From Acidobacteriota bacterium (GTDB lineage: Bacteria > Acidobacteriota > Terriglobia > UBA7540), in NCBI GenBank assembly GCA_902812365.1, contig CADDZC010000038.1:1-38151 (forward strand): DNA of 38,151 bases, in the 5' to 3' direction. This document shows positions 1 through 7,490 of the stretch, piece after piece (positions within the stretch are counted from its first letter, which is position 1; every line of letters begins with the position of its first letter). Under the pieces are notes generated by a model. The model made no database searches and was not told where the DNA came from. It saw only the letters and a list, made by a program, of their open reading frames with translations. The translations under genes were made by a program, and so were the position numbers.

Positions 1-79
1 CAAAGGCTCCCAGCGACGCCCGCCCTCCGGCCGCTTCGGCCGGACGCGGCCGGAGGGCGGGCGCCGCTGGGAGCCTTTG
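1..79. repeat. Near-perfect 79-bp palindrome inside rng
   Basis: Bases 1-15 are the exact reverse complement of 65-79, and 17-34 are the exact reverse complement of 46-63. Only the 16/64 pair is mismatched, and the loop is 35-45. The arms are very GC-rich, so DNA or RNA could fold into a hairpin of more than 30 base pairs. The frame of the downstream gene stays open through it and codes for an Arg/Pro/Gly-rich stretch. The window starts exactly at the palindrome, which fits an assembly broken by the hairpin or a fold-back artefact. Confidence 0.85.
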
Positions 80-1300
80 CGGCCCGGCAACGACCAACCG
101 GTGCAGATCAACGAGTTGCTGAAAGAAGGGCAGGAAATCCTCGTCCAGATCGCCAAGGAACCGCTCGGGACCAAAGGAGCGCGCATTACGTCGCACATCG
201 CCCTGCCGGGCCGGTTTCTGGTCTACATGCCGACCATCAGCCACATCGGCGTGTCGCGCAAGATTGCTTCCGAAGAAGAGCGGCTGCGGCTGCGCAATAT
301 TATTCTGGAAAATCGCGGCTCGCTGACGGGCGGAATCATTGTGCGCACCGCCGCCGCCGGGCGTTCGGAGGAGGACCTGAAAGCCGACCTGAGGTTTCTC
401 TCCACGCTGTGGAACGAAATCCGCGCTCGGGCCGAGCGCAGCAAGGCTCCGGCGCTGATCCACGGCGACCTGACGCTGGTGGAGCGGGTGCTGCGCGACA
501 TTCTATCTCCGGATTTCAAAACCATCTGGGTGGACAGCGAGATTGAATACGAGCACACGCTCGATTTCGTCAACCGTTTCCAGCCGTCGCTGGTGGGCCA
601 GGTCAAGCTGTACACCCGCGACACGCCGATGTTCGAGGAGTTCGGAATTCAGCAGGAGATCGACAAGGCGCTGCGGCCGAAGGTCTGGCTGAAGTCCGGC
701 GGTTACATCGTCATCAACCAGACGGAAGCTCTGGTAGCCATCGACGTGAATACGGGCAAGTTTGTGGGCAAGACGAATCGGCTGGAGGACACGATCGTCA
801 AGACCAATATCGACGCGGTGAAAGAGATCGTGCGGCAGATTCGGCTGCGGGACTTGGGCGGCATCATTGTCATCGACTTCATCGACATGGACGACCGGCG
901 CAATCGTTTCAAAGTCGTCCAGGCGCTCGAAGAAGCCCTGCGGGCCGACCGCGCGCCCACCAAGATTCTTTCCATCAACGAGTTCGGCCTGGTCGCCCTC
1001 ACCCGCAAGCGCGTCAAGCAGTCGCTCGAACGGACGCTCTCGGAGCCCTGCCCTTATTGCGGCGGCGCCGGCTGGGTGAAATCCGTCACCACCGTCTGCT
1101 GCGAAATTTTTTCCGAAGTGCGCAAGATGGCCCGCCAGATCGAGGGCAACATTCTCAACCTGCGGGTCAATCCCGAAGTGGCCAAAGCCCTCAAGTCGCG
1201 CGAGGGCGTCATGATCTCGGAGCTTGAGACGCTGACCGGCAAAAACGTGGTCATCCGGAGCGATCCCCTCGTCCATCAGGAGCGGTTCGAGATTTTCTGA
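2..1300 (+). CDS. rng: Ribonuclease E/G family endoribonuclease (5'-truncated)
   Basis: Single-strand-specific endoribonuclease of the RNase E/G family, acting in rRNA maturation and mRNA turnover in the cytoplasm. Counting from the first possible start (TTG at 77), the catalytic Asp pair is visible as AIDVNTGKF (Asp at codon 223) and IVIDFIDM (Asp at codon 267). The Zn-link motif CPYCGGAG follows near codon 325. The C-terminal half of an S1 domain precedes them (LLKEGQEILVQIAKEP). The frame is open to the window edge and the N-terminal half of S1 is missing, so the gene is partial. The Arg/Pro-rich stretch before codon 10 fits the low-complexity S1 insertion seen in some acidobacterial homologues, but it is also the palindrome. 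The downstream neighbour is convergent. Confident for the family; RNase G versus E is not resolved because no long C-terminal scaffold follows. Confidence 0.93.
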   Translation, partial: KGSQRRPPSGRFGRTRPEGGRRWEPLRPGNDQPVQINELLKEGQEILVQIAKEPLGTKGARITSHIALPGRFLVYMPTISHIGVSRKIASEEERLRLRNIILENRGSLTGGIIVRTAAAGRSEEDLKADLRFLSTLWNEIRARAERSKAPALIHGDLTLVERVLRDILSPDFKTIWVDSEIEYEHTLDFVNRFQPSLVGQVKLYTRDTPMFEEFGIQQEIDKALRPKVWLKSGGYIVINQTEALVAIDVNTGKFVGKTNRLEDTIVKTNIDAVKEIVRQIRLRDLGGIIVIDFIDMDDRRNRFKVVQALEEALRADRAPTKILSINEFGLVALTRKRVKQSLERTLSEPCPYCGGAGWVKSVTTVCCEIFSEVRKMARQIEGNILNLRVNPEVAKALKSREGVMISELETLTGKNVVIRSDPLVHQERFEIF

Positions 1301-1333
1301 CCGCGGCCGGCATCGTCCACCGCCCGCGCCCGG

Positions 1334-1353
1334 GCCGGGAACGCCAACCCGGC
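1334..1353. terminator. Short GC hairpin between convergent genes
   Basis: GCCGGG at 1334-1339 pairs with CCCGGC at 1348-1353 around an 8-nt loop. It lies between the convergent 3' ends of rng and the cupredoxin gene. No T-run follows on either strand, so intrinsic termination is only a possibility. Confidence 0.3.
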
Positions 1354-1362
1354 TAGCTCCGT

Positions 1363-1749
1363 TCACTGCGGCTGGGCGGGCGGCGACGCCGCCTCCACCA
1401 CGAGCTGTCCCTTCATGCGGCTGTGGCCGAGGCCGCAAAAGTCCGAACATTTAAACGGAAAAGTGCCCGGGCGGTCGGCGGTGAATTCCACCGTCGTCGG
1501 CACGCCCTTTTTCAAGTGCTGGTTGATGTGGAACGCTTTCAGCTCAAAGCCGTGGTCGCGGTCCAGCGCGGTGATCACCAGCTTGACGTGCTGGCCCTGC
1601 TTGACGGTGACCGTGCTCGGGTCGAACTCATATTTCTTGGCCGTCATCTTGATCTCGGACGCCGCGCTCCCGGACTCCTGAGCGCCCGCCCCAACTCCGC
1701 TGAGCGCCATGCCGGCGATCAGCACCCCAATCCATCGATGGTGAATCAT
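1363..1749 (-). CDS. Exported CuA-type cupredoxin (COX2-like periplasmic domain)
   Basis: Small exported copper protein of 128 aa. Residues 1-23 look like a signal peptide ending GAGAQ. The rest is one cupredoxin fold resembling the soluble domain of cytochrome c oxidase subunit II. The copper motif C101-x3-C105-x3-H109-x2-M112 is intact, and His66 in RDHGF fits the first ligand. Between the cysteines, the position that is usually Glu is Asp103; the COX2 Glu binds through its backbone carbonyl, so a dinuclear CuA site is still plausible. The two-helix membrane hairpin of true subunit II is absent. The ATG overlaps the stop of the upstream FAD oxidoreductase as ATGA, so translation is probably coupled. 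Likely role is periplasmic electron transfer or copper handling; the partner is unknown. An open frame extending upstream of this ATG is only a shadow of the FAD gene. Confidence 0.85.
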   Translation of the reverse strand: MIHHRWIGVLIAGMALSGVGAGAQESGSAASEIKMTAKKYEFDPSTVTVKQGQHVKLVITALDRDHGFELKAFHINQHLKKGVPTTVEFTADRPGTFPFKCSDFCGLGHSRMKGQLVVEAASPPAQPQ

Positions 1750-2924
1750 GCGACCTCCTCGCTGTGAACTGATCTCCGGCCCGGCTGATCGCCCTCCGCC
1801 CGCCAGCGGGTTTGCGCCAGCAGCCGTCCGCCCAGCCAGGGCAAGACCGCGAAAGCCGCTGCCTGGGCCGCGGCCGGCGCCCGCACCAGCCACCGCATCA
1901 GCGCCGCCAGCCGGTAACTGCGCCGGACGGCGCGCTCCCGGCCGGCCCCGTAGGCTTCGATGAGCGGCTCGGTGCCGGCGTTTCCCGCCTTCAGCATCCG
2001 CGCGGCCACCCGAGCCGCCAGTCTTCCGCCGTACAGCGCCTGCGCGATCCCGTCGCCCGTGAACGGATCGAGGAATCCCGCCGCGTCGCCGGCGAAAAGC
2101 GCGCCGCCCCGAGCCGGCTTCCGCCGCCCCATGCGGACCGGGGCCGTCGCGAAACTTCGCGAAGTCTGCGCCGCACCGCGGAACCGCTCGGAAAGCGCCG
2201 GGTGCCGGGCGATCCGCGTCATCCAGGCGGCAAAGTCTCGAACCCCGCCCGCCTTCTCGGCGCGGGCCAGCTCGCGGTGAACCAGGCAACAGGCGTTATA
2301 CCGGCCGTCCTCAATCGGAGCCAAGCCGCAATACCCGCCCGGGAAGAAGTACATCTCCACCGCGTCGCGGCGGGGCAAGCCGTGAAAATGCGCCTTGGCG
2401 CCCATCCACCCGCCCGCCCGATCTTGATCGTGAGCGGGCGAGGGCAGGCCGTCGACGGCCCACCAGCGGCCGCACGCCACCACCAGAGCCCGAGCCGGTT
2501 CGGCGGGACCGCTCCGCCCCGCCAGCGCCCAGGCTCCGGCACCGCCCGGTGTTGGAGCCCAGGAAACGCGGCGAACGGGCGTTCGTTCGAGCGCCCTCAC
2601 GCCCTGCGCTTTTGCAGCCTGCCATAACGCCAGATCGAGCGCCCAGCGCGAGAGACCGCGCGCCGGGCTGGGCAACCGGAACGCGCACACCGGGCCTCGC
2701 CGGGGAATGAATTCGGCGCGGCGAATGACGGCGGCGCCCTCCAGCGCGGCCGGGATTTCCCGCTCCAGCAGCGGCACGGCTTCCGGCGAAATGAACTCGC
2801 CGCACACTTTGTGGCGCGGAAAGCCGCCGCCTTCCCACAACCCGACCTCGAGCCCGGCGCGCCGAGCCTCGAGCGCCGCCGCCGTCCCGGCGGGGCCGCC
2901 TCCGATGATGGCTAAGTCGATCAA
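1746..2924 (-). CDS. FAD-dependent oxidoreductase, geranylgeranyl-reductase-like
   Basis: Flavoprotein of 392 aa in the NAD(P)/FAD-dependent oxidoreductase (geranylgeranyl reductase/halogenase-like) superfamily. The N-terminal Rossmann motif IIGGGPAG lies at residues 6-13, followed by an acidic strand end (LWEGG) and CGEFISPEA. The second FAD motif, ALFAGDAAGFLDPFTGDGI, sits near residue 270. No ATG is available at the conserved N-terminus; the start is TTG at 2922-2924, overlapping the methyltransferase stop as TTGA. Its 3' end overlaps the cupredoxin start as ATGA. It is therefore the third gene of a ketosynthase-methyltransferase-FAD-cupredoxin operon. Similar methyltransferase/FAD pairs occur beside type III polyketide synthases, where they modify alkyl pyrones or resorcinols; here a FabF-like synthase takes that place. 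The substrate is unknown: either reduction of isoprenoid or polyene double bonds or hydroxylation is possible. Confidence 0.85.
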   Translation of the reverse strand: MIDLAIIGGGPAGTAAALEARRAGLEVGLWEGGGFPRHKVCGEFISPEAVPLLEREIPAALEGAAVIRRAEFIPRRGPVCAFRLPSPARGLSRWALDLALWQAAKAQGVRALERTPVRRVSWAPTPGGAGAWALAGRSGPAEPARALVVACGRWWAVDGLPSPAHDQDRAGGWMGAKAHFHGLPRRDAVEMYFFPGGYCGLAPIEDGRYNACCLVHRELARAEKAGGVRDFAAWMTRIARHPALSERFRGAAQTSRSFATAPVRMGRRKPARGGALFAGDAAGFLDPFTGDGIAQALYGGRLAARVAARMLKAGNAGTEPLIEAYGAGRERAVRRSYRLAALMRWLVRAPAAAQAAAFAVLPWLGGRLLAQTRWRAEGDQPGRRSVHSEEVA

Positions 2925-3640
2925 GCCTGCCGCGCTCCGTCGCGTCCGCCGGCAAGTTCCGGCCCGGGACGCTTCCAGATGGTCAGACCCAGGCGAAACG
3001 GCGCGAAGCGGCGGATTTCAAAGTGGGCGAACCCCGCCTGCCGCACAATGCCCTCGAGCTCCGCGCGCGTATAGGCTTGCCGCACGCTGGCCACGGCGTC
3101 ATGGCGCGAAAGAGGATTGCTGACCAGCCAGGGAGCGACGCGAATGAACAGGTAGGGCAGGACGTGCCGCTCGAGATCGCTGACCAGCACCGCCACGCGC
3201 GCCACCGCATACATGGCGGCCAGAAGCGCCACCGCCCGCTCACCGGAGAAGTGATGAAACAACAAATTGCAGGCCACCACGTCGAAGCTGTCGGGAGCGA
3301 AGGGAAGAGCCAGAGCGTCGGCCACGACGGGCCGCAAGGCGGCGCGGCGGGCGGCGAGGTGGCTCCGCTGGCGGTCCAGGGCCACGCATTCCAGGGTGAA
3401 GCCGCGGCGGCGGAGCCGCTCGCGCAGGCAGACGCCCAGCCGCCCGTCCCCCGCCCCGATCTCGAGCCAGGTGGCGGCGCGGAGGCCGGTGCGGCGAAAG
3501 AAGGCTTCGAGCAGCGCCCGGTTGCTGGAGAGGCCGCCGAGGTAACGATTGATGCGCCAGAGGTCGTCGAGGAGCGCGGCGATCTGGGGTGGGGTGCCGA
3601 GGTCATGGTCCAGAAACTCCACCGAAGTCACGCGGCGCAT
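2921..3640 (-). CDS. Class I SAM-dependent methyltransferase
   Basis: Methyltransferase of 239 aa using S-adenosylmethionine. Motif I, LEIGAGDGRLG, is at residues 59-69. The acidic strand and motif IV region follow as ADALALPFAPDSFDVVACN near 107-125, then LLFHHF as in UbiE/Methyltransf_11 enzymes. The ATG at 3638-3640 lies 4 nt after the ketosynthase stop. The frame is open further upstream but would run into the ketosynthase gene and has no family similarity there. The end overlaps the TTG start of the FAD gene. The packing indicates that it acts on the same product as the ketosynthase and flavoprotein, probably methylating a carbon or hydroxyl of a lipid-like or polyketide chain. The C-terminal segment 160-190 is hydrophobic (VLPYLFIRVAPWL) and may help it contact a membrane substrate. 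Confidence 0.85.
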   Translation of the reverse strand: MRRVTSVEFLDHDLGTPPQIAALLDDLWRINRYLGGLSSNRALLEAFFRRTGLRAATWLEIGAGDGRLGVCLRERLRRRGFTLECVALDRQRSHLAARRAALRPVVADALALPFAPDSFDVVACNLLFHHFSGERAVALLAAMYAVARVAVLVSDLERHVLPYLFIRVAPWLVSNPLSRHDAVASVRQAYTRAELEGIVRQAGFAHFEIRRFAPFRLGLTIWKRPGPELAGGRDGARQA

Positions 3641-3644
3641 GGAT

Positions 3645-4892
3645 TCAGGCCACCCGGGAGACCACCAGGGCCGAGTTCTTCGAGCCAAAGGCAATGCAGT
3701 TGCAAATGGCGTGCTCGATGGCGGCCGGACGCGAGGCGTGAGGGACGTAATCGAGATCGCACTCCGGGTCCGGGACGTCAAGGTTCAGGGTCGGCGGCAG
3801 GTAGCCATCGCGCATGGCCAGCAGCGTGGCGGCCACTCCCGCTGCGCCGCTCGCTCCCTGCGGATGGCCGATGATCGACTTCAGGGCCGAGCTGGGAACC
3901 TGGTAGGCCCGCTGGCCGAGCGTAATCTTGAGCGCCCGCGTCTCGATGCGGTCATTGAGGACGGTCGAGGTGCCGTGCAGATTAACGTAGTCGACCTGCT
4001 GGGGGCCGATCGCCGCCCGCTCGCACGCCATCGTCATGGCGCGAGCGGGTTCCTCGCCGTCTTCTCCCAGGCGAACGCGGTGGAACGCTTCGCAGGTGGA
4101 TCCGTAGCCGCGGATCTCCCCGTAAAGGCGAGCGCCGCGCGCCCGGGCGTGCTCATACTCCTCGAGCACAAACATCCACGCGCCTTCGCTCAGCACAAAG
4201 CCGTCCCGATCCGCCGAGAAGGGCCGCGAGCCGCGTTCGGGTTCGTGATTCCAGGAGGAAGTCATGATGCGCAACACCGAAAAAGCTTTCACAATCAGCG
4301 GCGCCAGCGGGGCGTCCGCCCCTCCGCACAGCACGATGTCGGCCATGCCGCAGCGAATGTTCTGGGCGGCGTAACCGATGGCGTCCGTCGACGAGGTGCA
4401 GCCGGTCGAGATGAGATGGCTGAAGCCGCGAAATCCGAAGTGCATGGAAAGTTCGCTGGCCAGGGTGCCAATGGTGGCCGACGGAATGGTGTAAATGCTG
4501 CACTGCCGGACCTGGCCGGAAAAGTAGAGCGAGAACTGCCGCTCCACAAATTCCTGCCCGCCGCCGCCCGAGCCGAGCAGCACCCCGACCCGCCGCCTTT
4601 CCTGAAGCGAGAGGCTGGAGGCGTCGAGGCCGGCGTCGGCCACCGCCTCGCGCGCCGCGGCGATCGCCAAGGGCACCACGCGGCTGACGTTCGAGGCGTC
4701 CTTTTCGCTGATGTAGCGCAGAGGCTCGAAGCCCGAGACCTCCCCGGCGATCTGCACGGGCAGGCCGCTCGGATCAAACAAGCTGATGCGCCGCACGCCG
4801 CTGCGGCCCTGCCGCGTCGCCTCCCAGAAGGCTTCACGGCCGATACCGTTGGGGCTGATGGCACCGATGCCCGTCACCACCGCCCGACGCAT
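3645..4892 (-). CDS. Beta-ketoacyl-ACP synthase, FabF/KAS II-like
   Basis: Condensing enzyme of 415 aa that joins an acyl chain to malonyl-ACP. The thiolase-fold triad is intact: Cys165 in STGCTSSTDA, His306 in NLHGTSTVLND, Lys338 and His343 in LKSIIGHPQGASGA. The N-terminus VVTGIGAISPNG is typical of KAS II. Being first in an operon with a methyltransferase and an FAD oxidoreductase, and not with fabG or acpP, argues for a specialised lipid or polyketide rather than bulk fatty-acid synthesis. No acyl carrier protein or chain-length-factor partner is in the window. A good Shine-Dalgarno (GGAGG) lies 9 nt before this ATG. An overlapping GTG one codon upstream (4893-4895) is 6 nt from it and equally possible. 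FabF-like activity is secure; the product is unknown. Confidence 0.9.
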   Translation of the reverse strand: MRRAVVTGIGAISPNGIGREAFWEATRQGRSGVRRISLFDPSGLPVQIAGEVSGFEPLRYISEKDASNVSRVVPLAIAAAREAVADAGLDASSLSLQERRRVGVLLGSGGGGQEFVERQFSLYFSGQVRQCSIYTIPSATIGTLASELSMHFGFRGFSHLISTGCTSSTDAIGYAAQNIRCGMADIVLCGGADAPLAPLIVKAFSVLRIMTSSWNHEPERGSRPFSADRDGFVLSEGAWMFVLEEYEHARARGARLYGEIRGYGSTCEAFHRVRLGEDGEEPARAMTMACERAAIGPQQVDYVNLHGTSTVLNDRIETRALKITLGQRAYQVPSSALKSIIGHPQGASGAAGVAATLLAMRDGYLPPTLNLDVPDPECDLDYVPHASRPAAIEHAICNCIAFGSKNSALVVSRVA

Positions 4893-4930
4893 CACGCCCG
4901 ACCTCCCGCCTGGCCAGGCATCTTATCACC

Positions 4931-4978
4931 AAACGCCCGCGGGGGCGGACTGGCGGGCGACGCTTCGACGGCGAAGCG
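4931..4978. terminator. Two small hairpins between secreted protein and ketosynthase genes
   Basis: CGCCC (4934-4938) pairs with GGGCG (4943-4947), with AAA on the plus strand, so on the minus strand the hairpin is followed by TTT. A second perfect hairpin, CGCTTCG/CGAAGCG with a 4-nt loop, spans 4961-4978. Placed after the minus-strand gene at 5029-5463, they may form a weak terminator or attenuator before the ketosynthase operon. Confidence 0.35.
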
Positions 4979-5028
4979 CCGCGGGAGCATGAAGAGGGCG
5001 CCACTTCCGGCCTGACCTCCCCCCGCCT

Positions 5029-5463
5029 TCACTTCGAGCACGAGCCGTAGTCCTTGAGCAGCTTTTGCACCTGGAAGGTCATCCGGCCAGATTCGTCCTT
5101 GACCTTCTTTCCCTTGATCGCCACCCGCTCGCCCGGCGCCAGCACGACGTCGTTGCTGGCCAGCAGCGCGTACGTCTTCTTGTCCTTCTCGTTCATGAGT
5201 TTGGTGCCGTCCGCGGAACCCTCCACACATCCCACCATCTTGCCTCGGTTGTGAAGCGCGAGATATGCCAGGCCGATGCCCGCCGCCACTCCCGCGCCGA
5301 TGGCGATGCCGGTGCTCGAGCTGTATCCACCTTTGGGAGCCGTATAAACGCCGCCGCCTCCCGACGGCGTCCCGCCACCGCCCATGCCGCCGCCGTACTG
5401 CGCCAAGGCGGTGGTGGCCACGGCCCCACACAGAACCAAGCCTAACGCTATCTTGAATCGCAT
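5029..5463 (-). CDS. Secreted or membrane-anchored glycine-rich protein, function unknown
   Basis: Protein of 144 aa. Residues 1-21 are a signal peptide (basic start, hydrophobic core, cut after ALA). Residues 22-49 are Gly/Ser/Tyr-rich. A hydrophobic helix at about 51-70 (STGIAIGAGVAAGIGLAYLAL) may be a membrane segment or a second hydrophobic patch. The C-terminal 70 residues form a small polar domain with the phrase LASNDVVLAPGERVAIKGKK, which suggests a beta-rich fold with two Cys (79 and 142) that might pair outside the cell. The start is well supported: AGGAGG lies 6 nt before the ATG. I do not recognise a family with a known role. It lies 136 bp upstream of the ketosynthase operon on the same strand, with hairpins between, so co-regulation is uncertain. 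Confidence 0.7.
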   Translation of the reverse strand: MRFKIALGLVLCGAVATTALAQYGGGMGGGGTPSGGGGVYTAPKGGYSSSTGIAIGAGVAAGIGLAYLALHNRGKMVGCVEGSADGTKLMNEKDKKTYALLASNDVVLAPGERVAIKGKKVKDESGRMTFQVQKLLKDYGSCSK

Positions 5464-5497
5464 ATCATTCCTCCTTTCTTCCGAAGCCTTCGGCTTC
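5464..5497 (-). promoter_or_regulatory. Strong ribosome-binding site preceded by 5'UTR hairpin
   Basis: On the minus strand AAGGAGGAATGAT immediately precedes the ATG of the secreted protein. Just upstream, GAAGCC (5483-5488) pairs with GGCTTC (5492-5497) around 3 nt. The hairpin may stabilise the message. No convincing -35/-10 pair was found further upstream. Confidence 0.5.
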
Positions 5498-5594
5498 AGA
5501 GAATAGGATGCCGTTCGGGGGGCGGAGCTGGGTCAAGAACTTGTCAACAGAGTGTCGATTTTTTACGGGCTCGGCGCCACCCGCCTCGCTCCGG

Positions 5595-6608
5595 CTACGA
5601 ACCGATGTACTTCGCATAGAGGCTCCGCGCGACAGCCGGCTCCTCGGTTCCCCGGATGATGGCGCGGCCGTCAGCAAACACGGTTAGCTCGTAGGAATCG
5701 ATGGCGCATTTGAGCAAAAAGGCGTTGGCTCGCACCGGCCCGAACGGCTCCAGCCGCGCCCGGAGCGCTTCCAGGTTGAGGTCACGCGATTCAAGGGGAT
5801 GGATTTGCATCGAGTCGCGGCCGCACAACCGCATCACGGTGGGAGCCTGGCCTTCCAGGTAGCGGAACTGGCGCTTCTGGCAAGCGAGGCAGTCCGGATC
5901 GCGCTGCGGACGAACGGGCTGCCAGCGGTGGCGCCAAATATCGTAAGCGAGCAGCGAGCCGTGCAGATCCTCTTCGCGCCCGACGAGAATCTTGAGCGCC
6001 TCGGCGACCTGGATGGCCGCCGCCCAGGCCACGGCCGGCCCGATCACCCCGGCGGTGTCGCAGGTCTCATGCCCGCCGCGGGGCGGCTCCGGGAAGACGC
6101 AGGCCAGGCACGGGGTGCGCTGGGGCAGGACGGTCAAGGTGGCGGCGTAGCTTCCCACGACGGCGCCGTAAATCCACGGGATGCCCCGCTTCAACGCCAC
6201 GTCATTCAACAGGTAGCGGGTTTCGAAGTTGTCGGTGCCGTCCAGGATCAGGTGAGCGCCGCCGACCAGGTTCTCGACGTTGGCGCTCGTGGCGTCGGCG
6301 ATGATTCCTTCCACCTCCACCTGAGAATTGATTCCCTTCAGTTTCCGCGCCGCCGCCACCGCTTTGGGAAGGCTGTCGCGGGCGTCGGACTCGTCGAAGA
6401 GGGTCTGGCGCTGCAGGTTGCTCTCCTCGACGAAATCGCGGTCCACCAGGCGCAAGGCTCCAATTCCCGCCCGCGCCAAAGCATCGGCCTGAGCCGTGCC
6501 CAAGGCGCCGCACCCGACGATCGCCACCCGCGAGCGGCGTAGACGCGCCTGGCCCTCCGGCCCAATGGGCGGAAAGAGCACTTGGCGGGAGTATCTGTCC
6601 GAAGACAT
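5595..6608 (-). CDS. ThiF/MoeB/HesA-family adenylyltransferase (E1-like)
   Basis: E1-like enzyme of 337 aa that adenylates the C-terminal glycine of a small sulfur-carrier protein (MoaD or ThiS type). The ATP loop is GCGALG at 32-37. The Arg finger segment is NLQRQ at 64-68, and DGTDNFETR begins at 123. The Zn site is C167-x2-C170 and C240-x2-C243. The candidate acceptor cysteine is C183 in ETCDTAGVIGP. The last 75 residues add a small ThiS/MoaD-like or sensor domain instead of the rhodanese domain of some MoeB proteins. The ATG at 6608 fits the family N-terminus (RYSRQ). It is divergent from pcm, with no thi or moa genes nearby, so thiamine versus molybdopterin use is not resolved. Confidence 0.9.
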   Translation of the reverse strand: MSSDRYSRQVLFPPIGPEGQARLRRSRVAIVGCGALGTAQADALARAGIGALRLVDRDFVEESNLQRQTLFDESDARDSLPKAVAAARKLKGINSQVEVEGIIADATSANVENLVGGAHLILDGTDNFETRYLLNDVALKRGIPWIYGAVVGSYAATLTVLPQRTPCLACVFPEPPRGGHETCDTAGVIGPAVAWAAAIQVAEALKILVGREEDLHGSLLAYDIWRHRWQPVRPQRDPDCLACQKRQFRYLEGQAPTVMRLCGRDSMQIHPLESRDLNLEALRARLEPFGPVRANAFLLKCAIDSYELTVFADGRAIIRGTEEPAVARSLYAKYIGS

Positions 6609-6654
6609 CGCGCGTGATTCCCAGGCGGCTGTCGCCGCCCGGTTCCCCGGGTCT

Positions 6655-6660
6655 ATTATA
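6655..6660 (-). promoter_or_regulatory. Candidate -10 box for the ThiF-like gene
   Basis: The minus strand reads TATAAT here, 46 nt before the ATG of the ThiF/MoeB-like gene, in the divergent region with pcm. No good -35 hexamer is present at 16-18 nt spacing, so this is a motif-only call. Confidence 0.4.
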
Positions 6661-6782
6661 GGCGTTTGGCGGCATCGCGTTTCGCTTCCCGCTCGCCCGC
6701 GCCGGCGGGGCGGTATGCTGGAAACGTCAACTTTTTCCCTGATTGAGCCGGCGGGCGCCAAGCGCGCGCCGCCGCGAAGTCG

Positions 6783-7460
6783 ATGGTGGAGGCCGAACAG
6801 TTCGAGCGGGAGCGCCGAGCCATGGTGGAACGGCAACTGCGACCGCGCGGCATCTCGGACGAGCGCGTGCTCGAGGCCATGCTGCGCGTCCCTCGCCACG
6901 AATTCGTCCATCCCTCACAAGCCGCCTTCGCTTACGACGACCGGCCGCTGCCGATCGGCGAATCCGAGACCATCTCCCAGCCGTACATCGTCGCCGCCAT
7001 GACGCAAGCCGCCGGTATCCAGCCCGGGGATAAGGTGCTCGAGGTCGGCACCGGCACCGGATACCAGGCGGCCATCCTGGCGACGCTTGGGGCCAAGGTC
7101 TACACCGTGGAACGCAACCCCCAACTGGCCCAGGCGGCGCGGGAGCGCCTGGCTCGCCTCGGCTACGCCGATATCGAGGTCATTTGCGGCGACGGCAGCG
7201 AGGGCTACCCGGCCGCCACCCCCTACCAGGCCATCGTGGTGACGGCCGCCTCGCCGCGCGTCCCGCCGCCGCTTTTCGAACAACTGGCCGAGGGCGGCCG
7301 GCTGATCATTCCGGTCGGCAACCTTCAGCATCAGGAGCTCCACTTGATTCGCAAGATCGCCGGCCGGGCCTCCACGCGCATCCTCGACGCCTGCCAGTTC
7401 GTCCCGCTGGTGGGGAGCCAGGGTTGGCCCGAATGGCCGGGGAAGGGGTGGACCCAATAG
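6783..7460 (+). CDS. pcm: Protein-L-isoaspartate O-methyltransferase
   Basis: Cytosolic repair enzyme of 225 aa that methylates L-isoaspartyl residues of aged proteins with S-adenosylmethionine. The family signature GESETISQPYIVA at 59-71 is intact, followed by motif I VLEVGTGTGYQAA at 85-97. VERNPQLA and the GDGSEGYP loop come next, then VVTAASPRVP, and the C-terminal GRLIIPVG segment. Length and N-terminus (ERRAMVERQLRPRGI) match typical bacterial PCMT. ATG 6783 is followed by a possible internal ATG at codon 14 (MVERQL), but the upstream one keeps the usual helix. It is divergent from the ThiF-like gene and monocistronic, with a long repeat-bearing gap downstream. Confidence 0.95.
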   Translation: MVEAEQFERERRAMVERQLRPRGISDERVLEAMLRVPRHEFVHPSQAAFAYDDRPLPIGESETISQPYIVAAMTQAAGIQPGDKVLEVGTGTGYQAAILATLGAKVYTVERNPQLAQAARERLARLGYADIEVICGDGSEGYPAATPYQAIVVTAASPRVPPPLFEQLAEGGRLIIPVGNLQHQELHLIRKIAGRASTRILDACQFVPLVGSQGWPEWPGKGWTQ

Positions 7461-7490
7461 GTTTTCATGGTTAAATCCATTAAGCTACTA

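Noticed and set aside
1750-2289. Upstream extension of the cupredoxin frame suggesting a fusion protein
   Set aside because: The extra part lies wholly inside the FAD gene in another frame and lacks any domain; the signal peptide starts at ATG 1749.
3549-5015. Long plus-strand open frame opposite the ketosynthase
   Set aside because: It mirrors the strongly supported ketosynthase gene; high GC keeps opposite frames open. The translation is Arg/His/Gly-rich with no domain.
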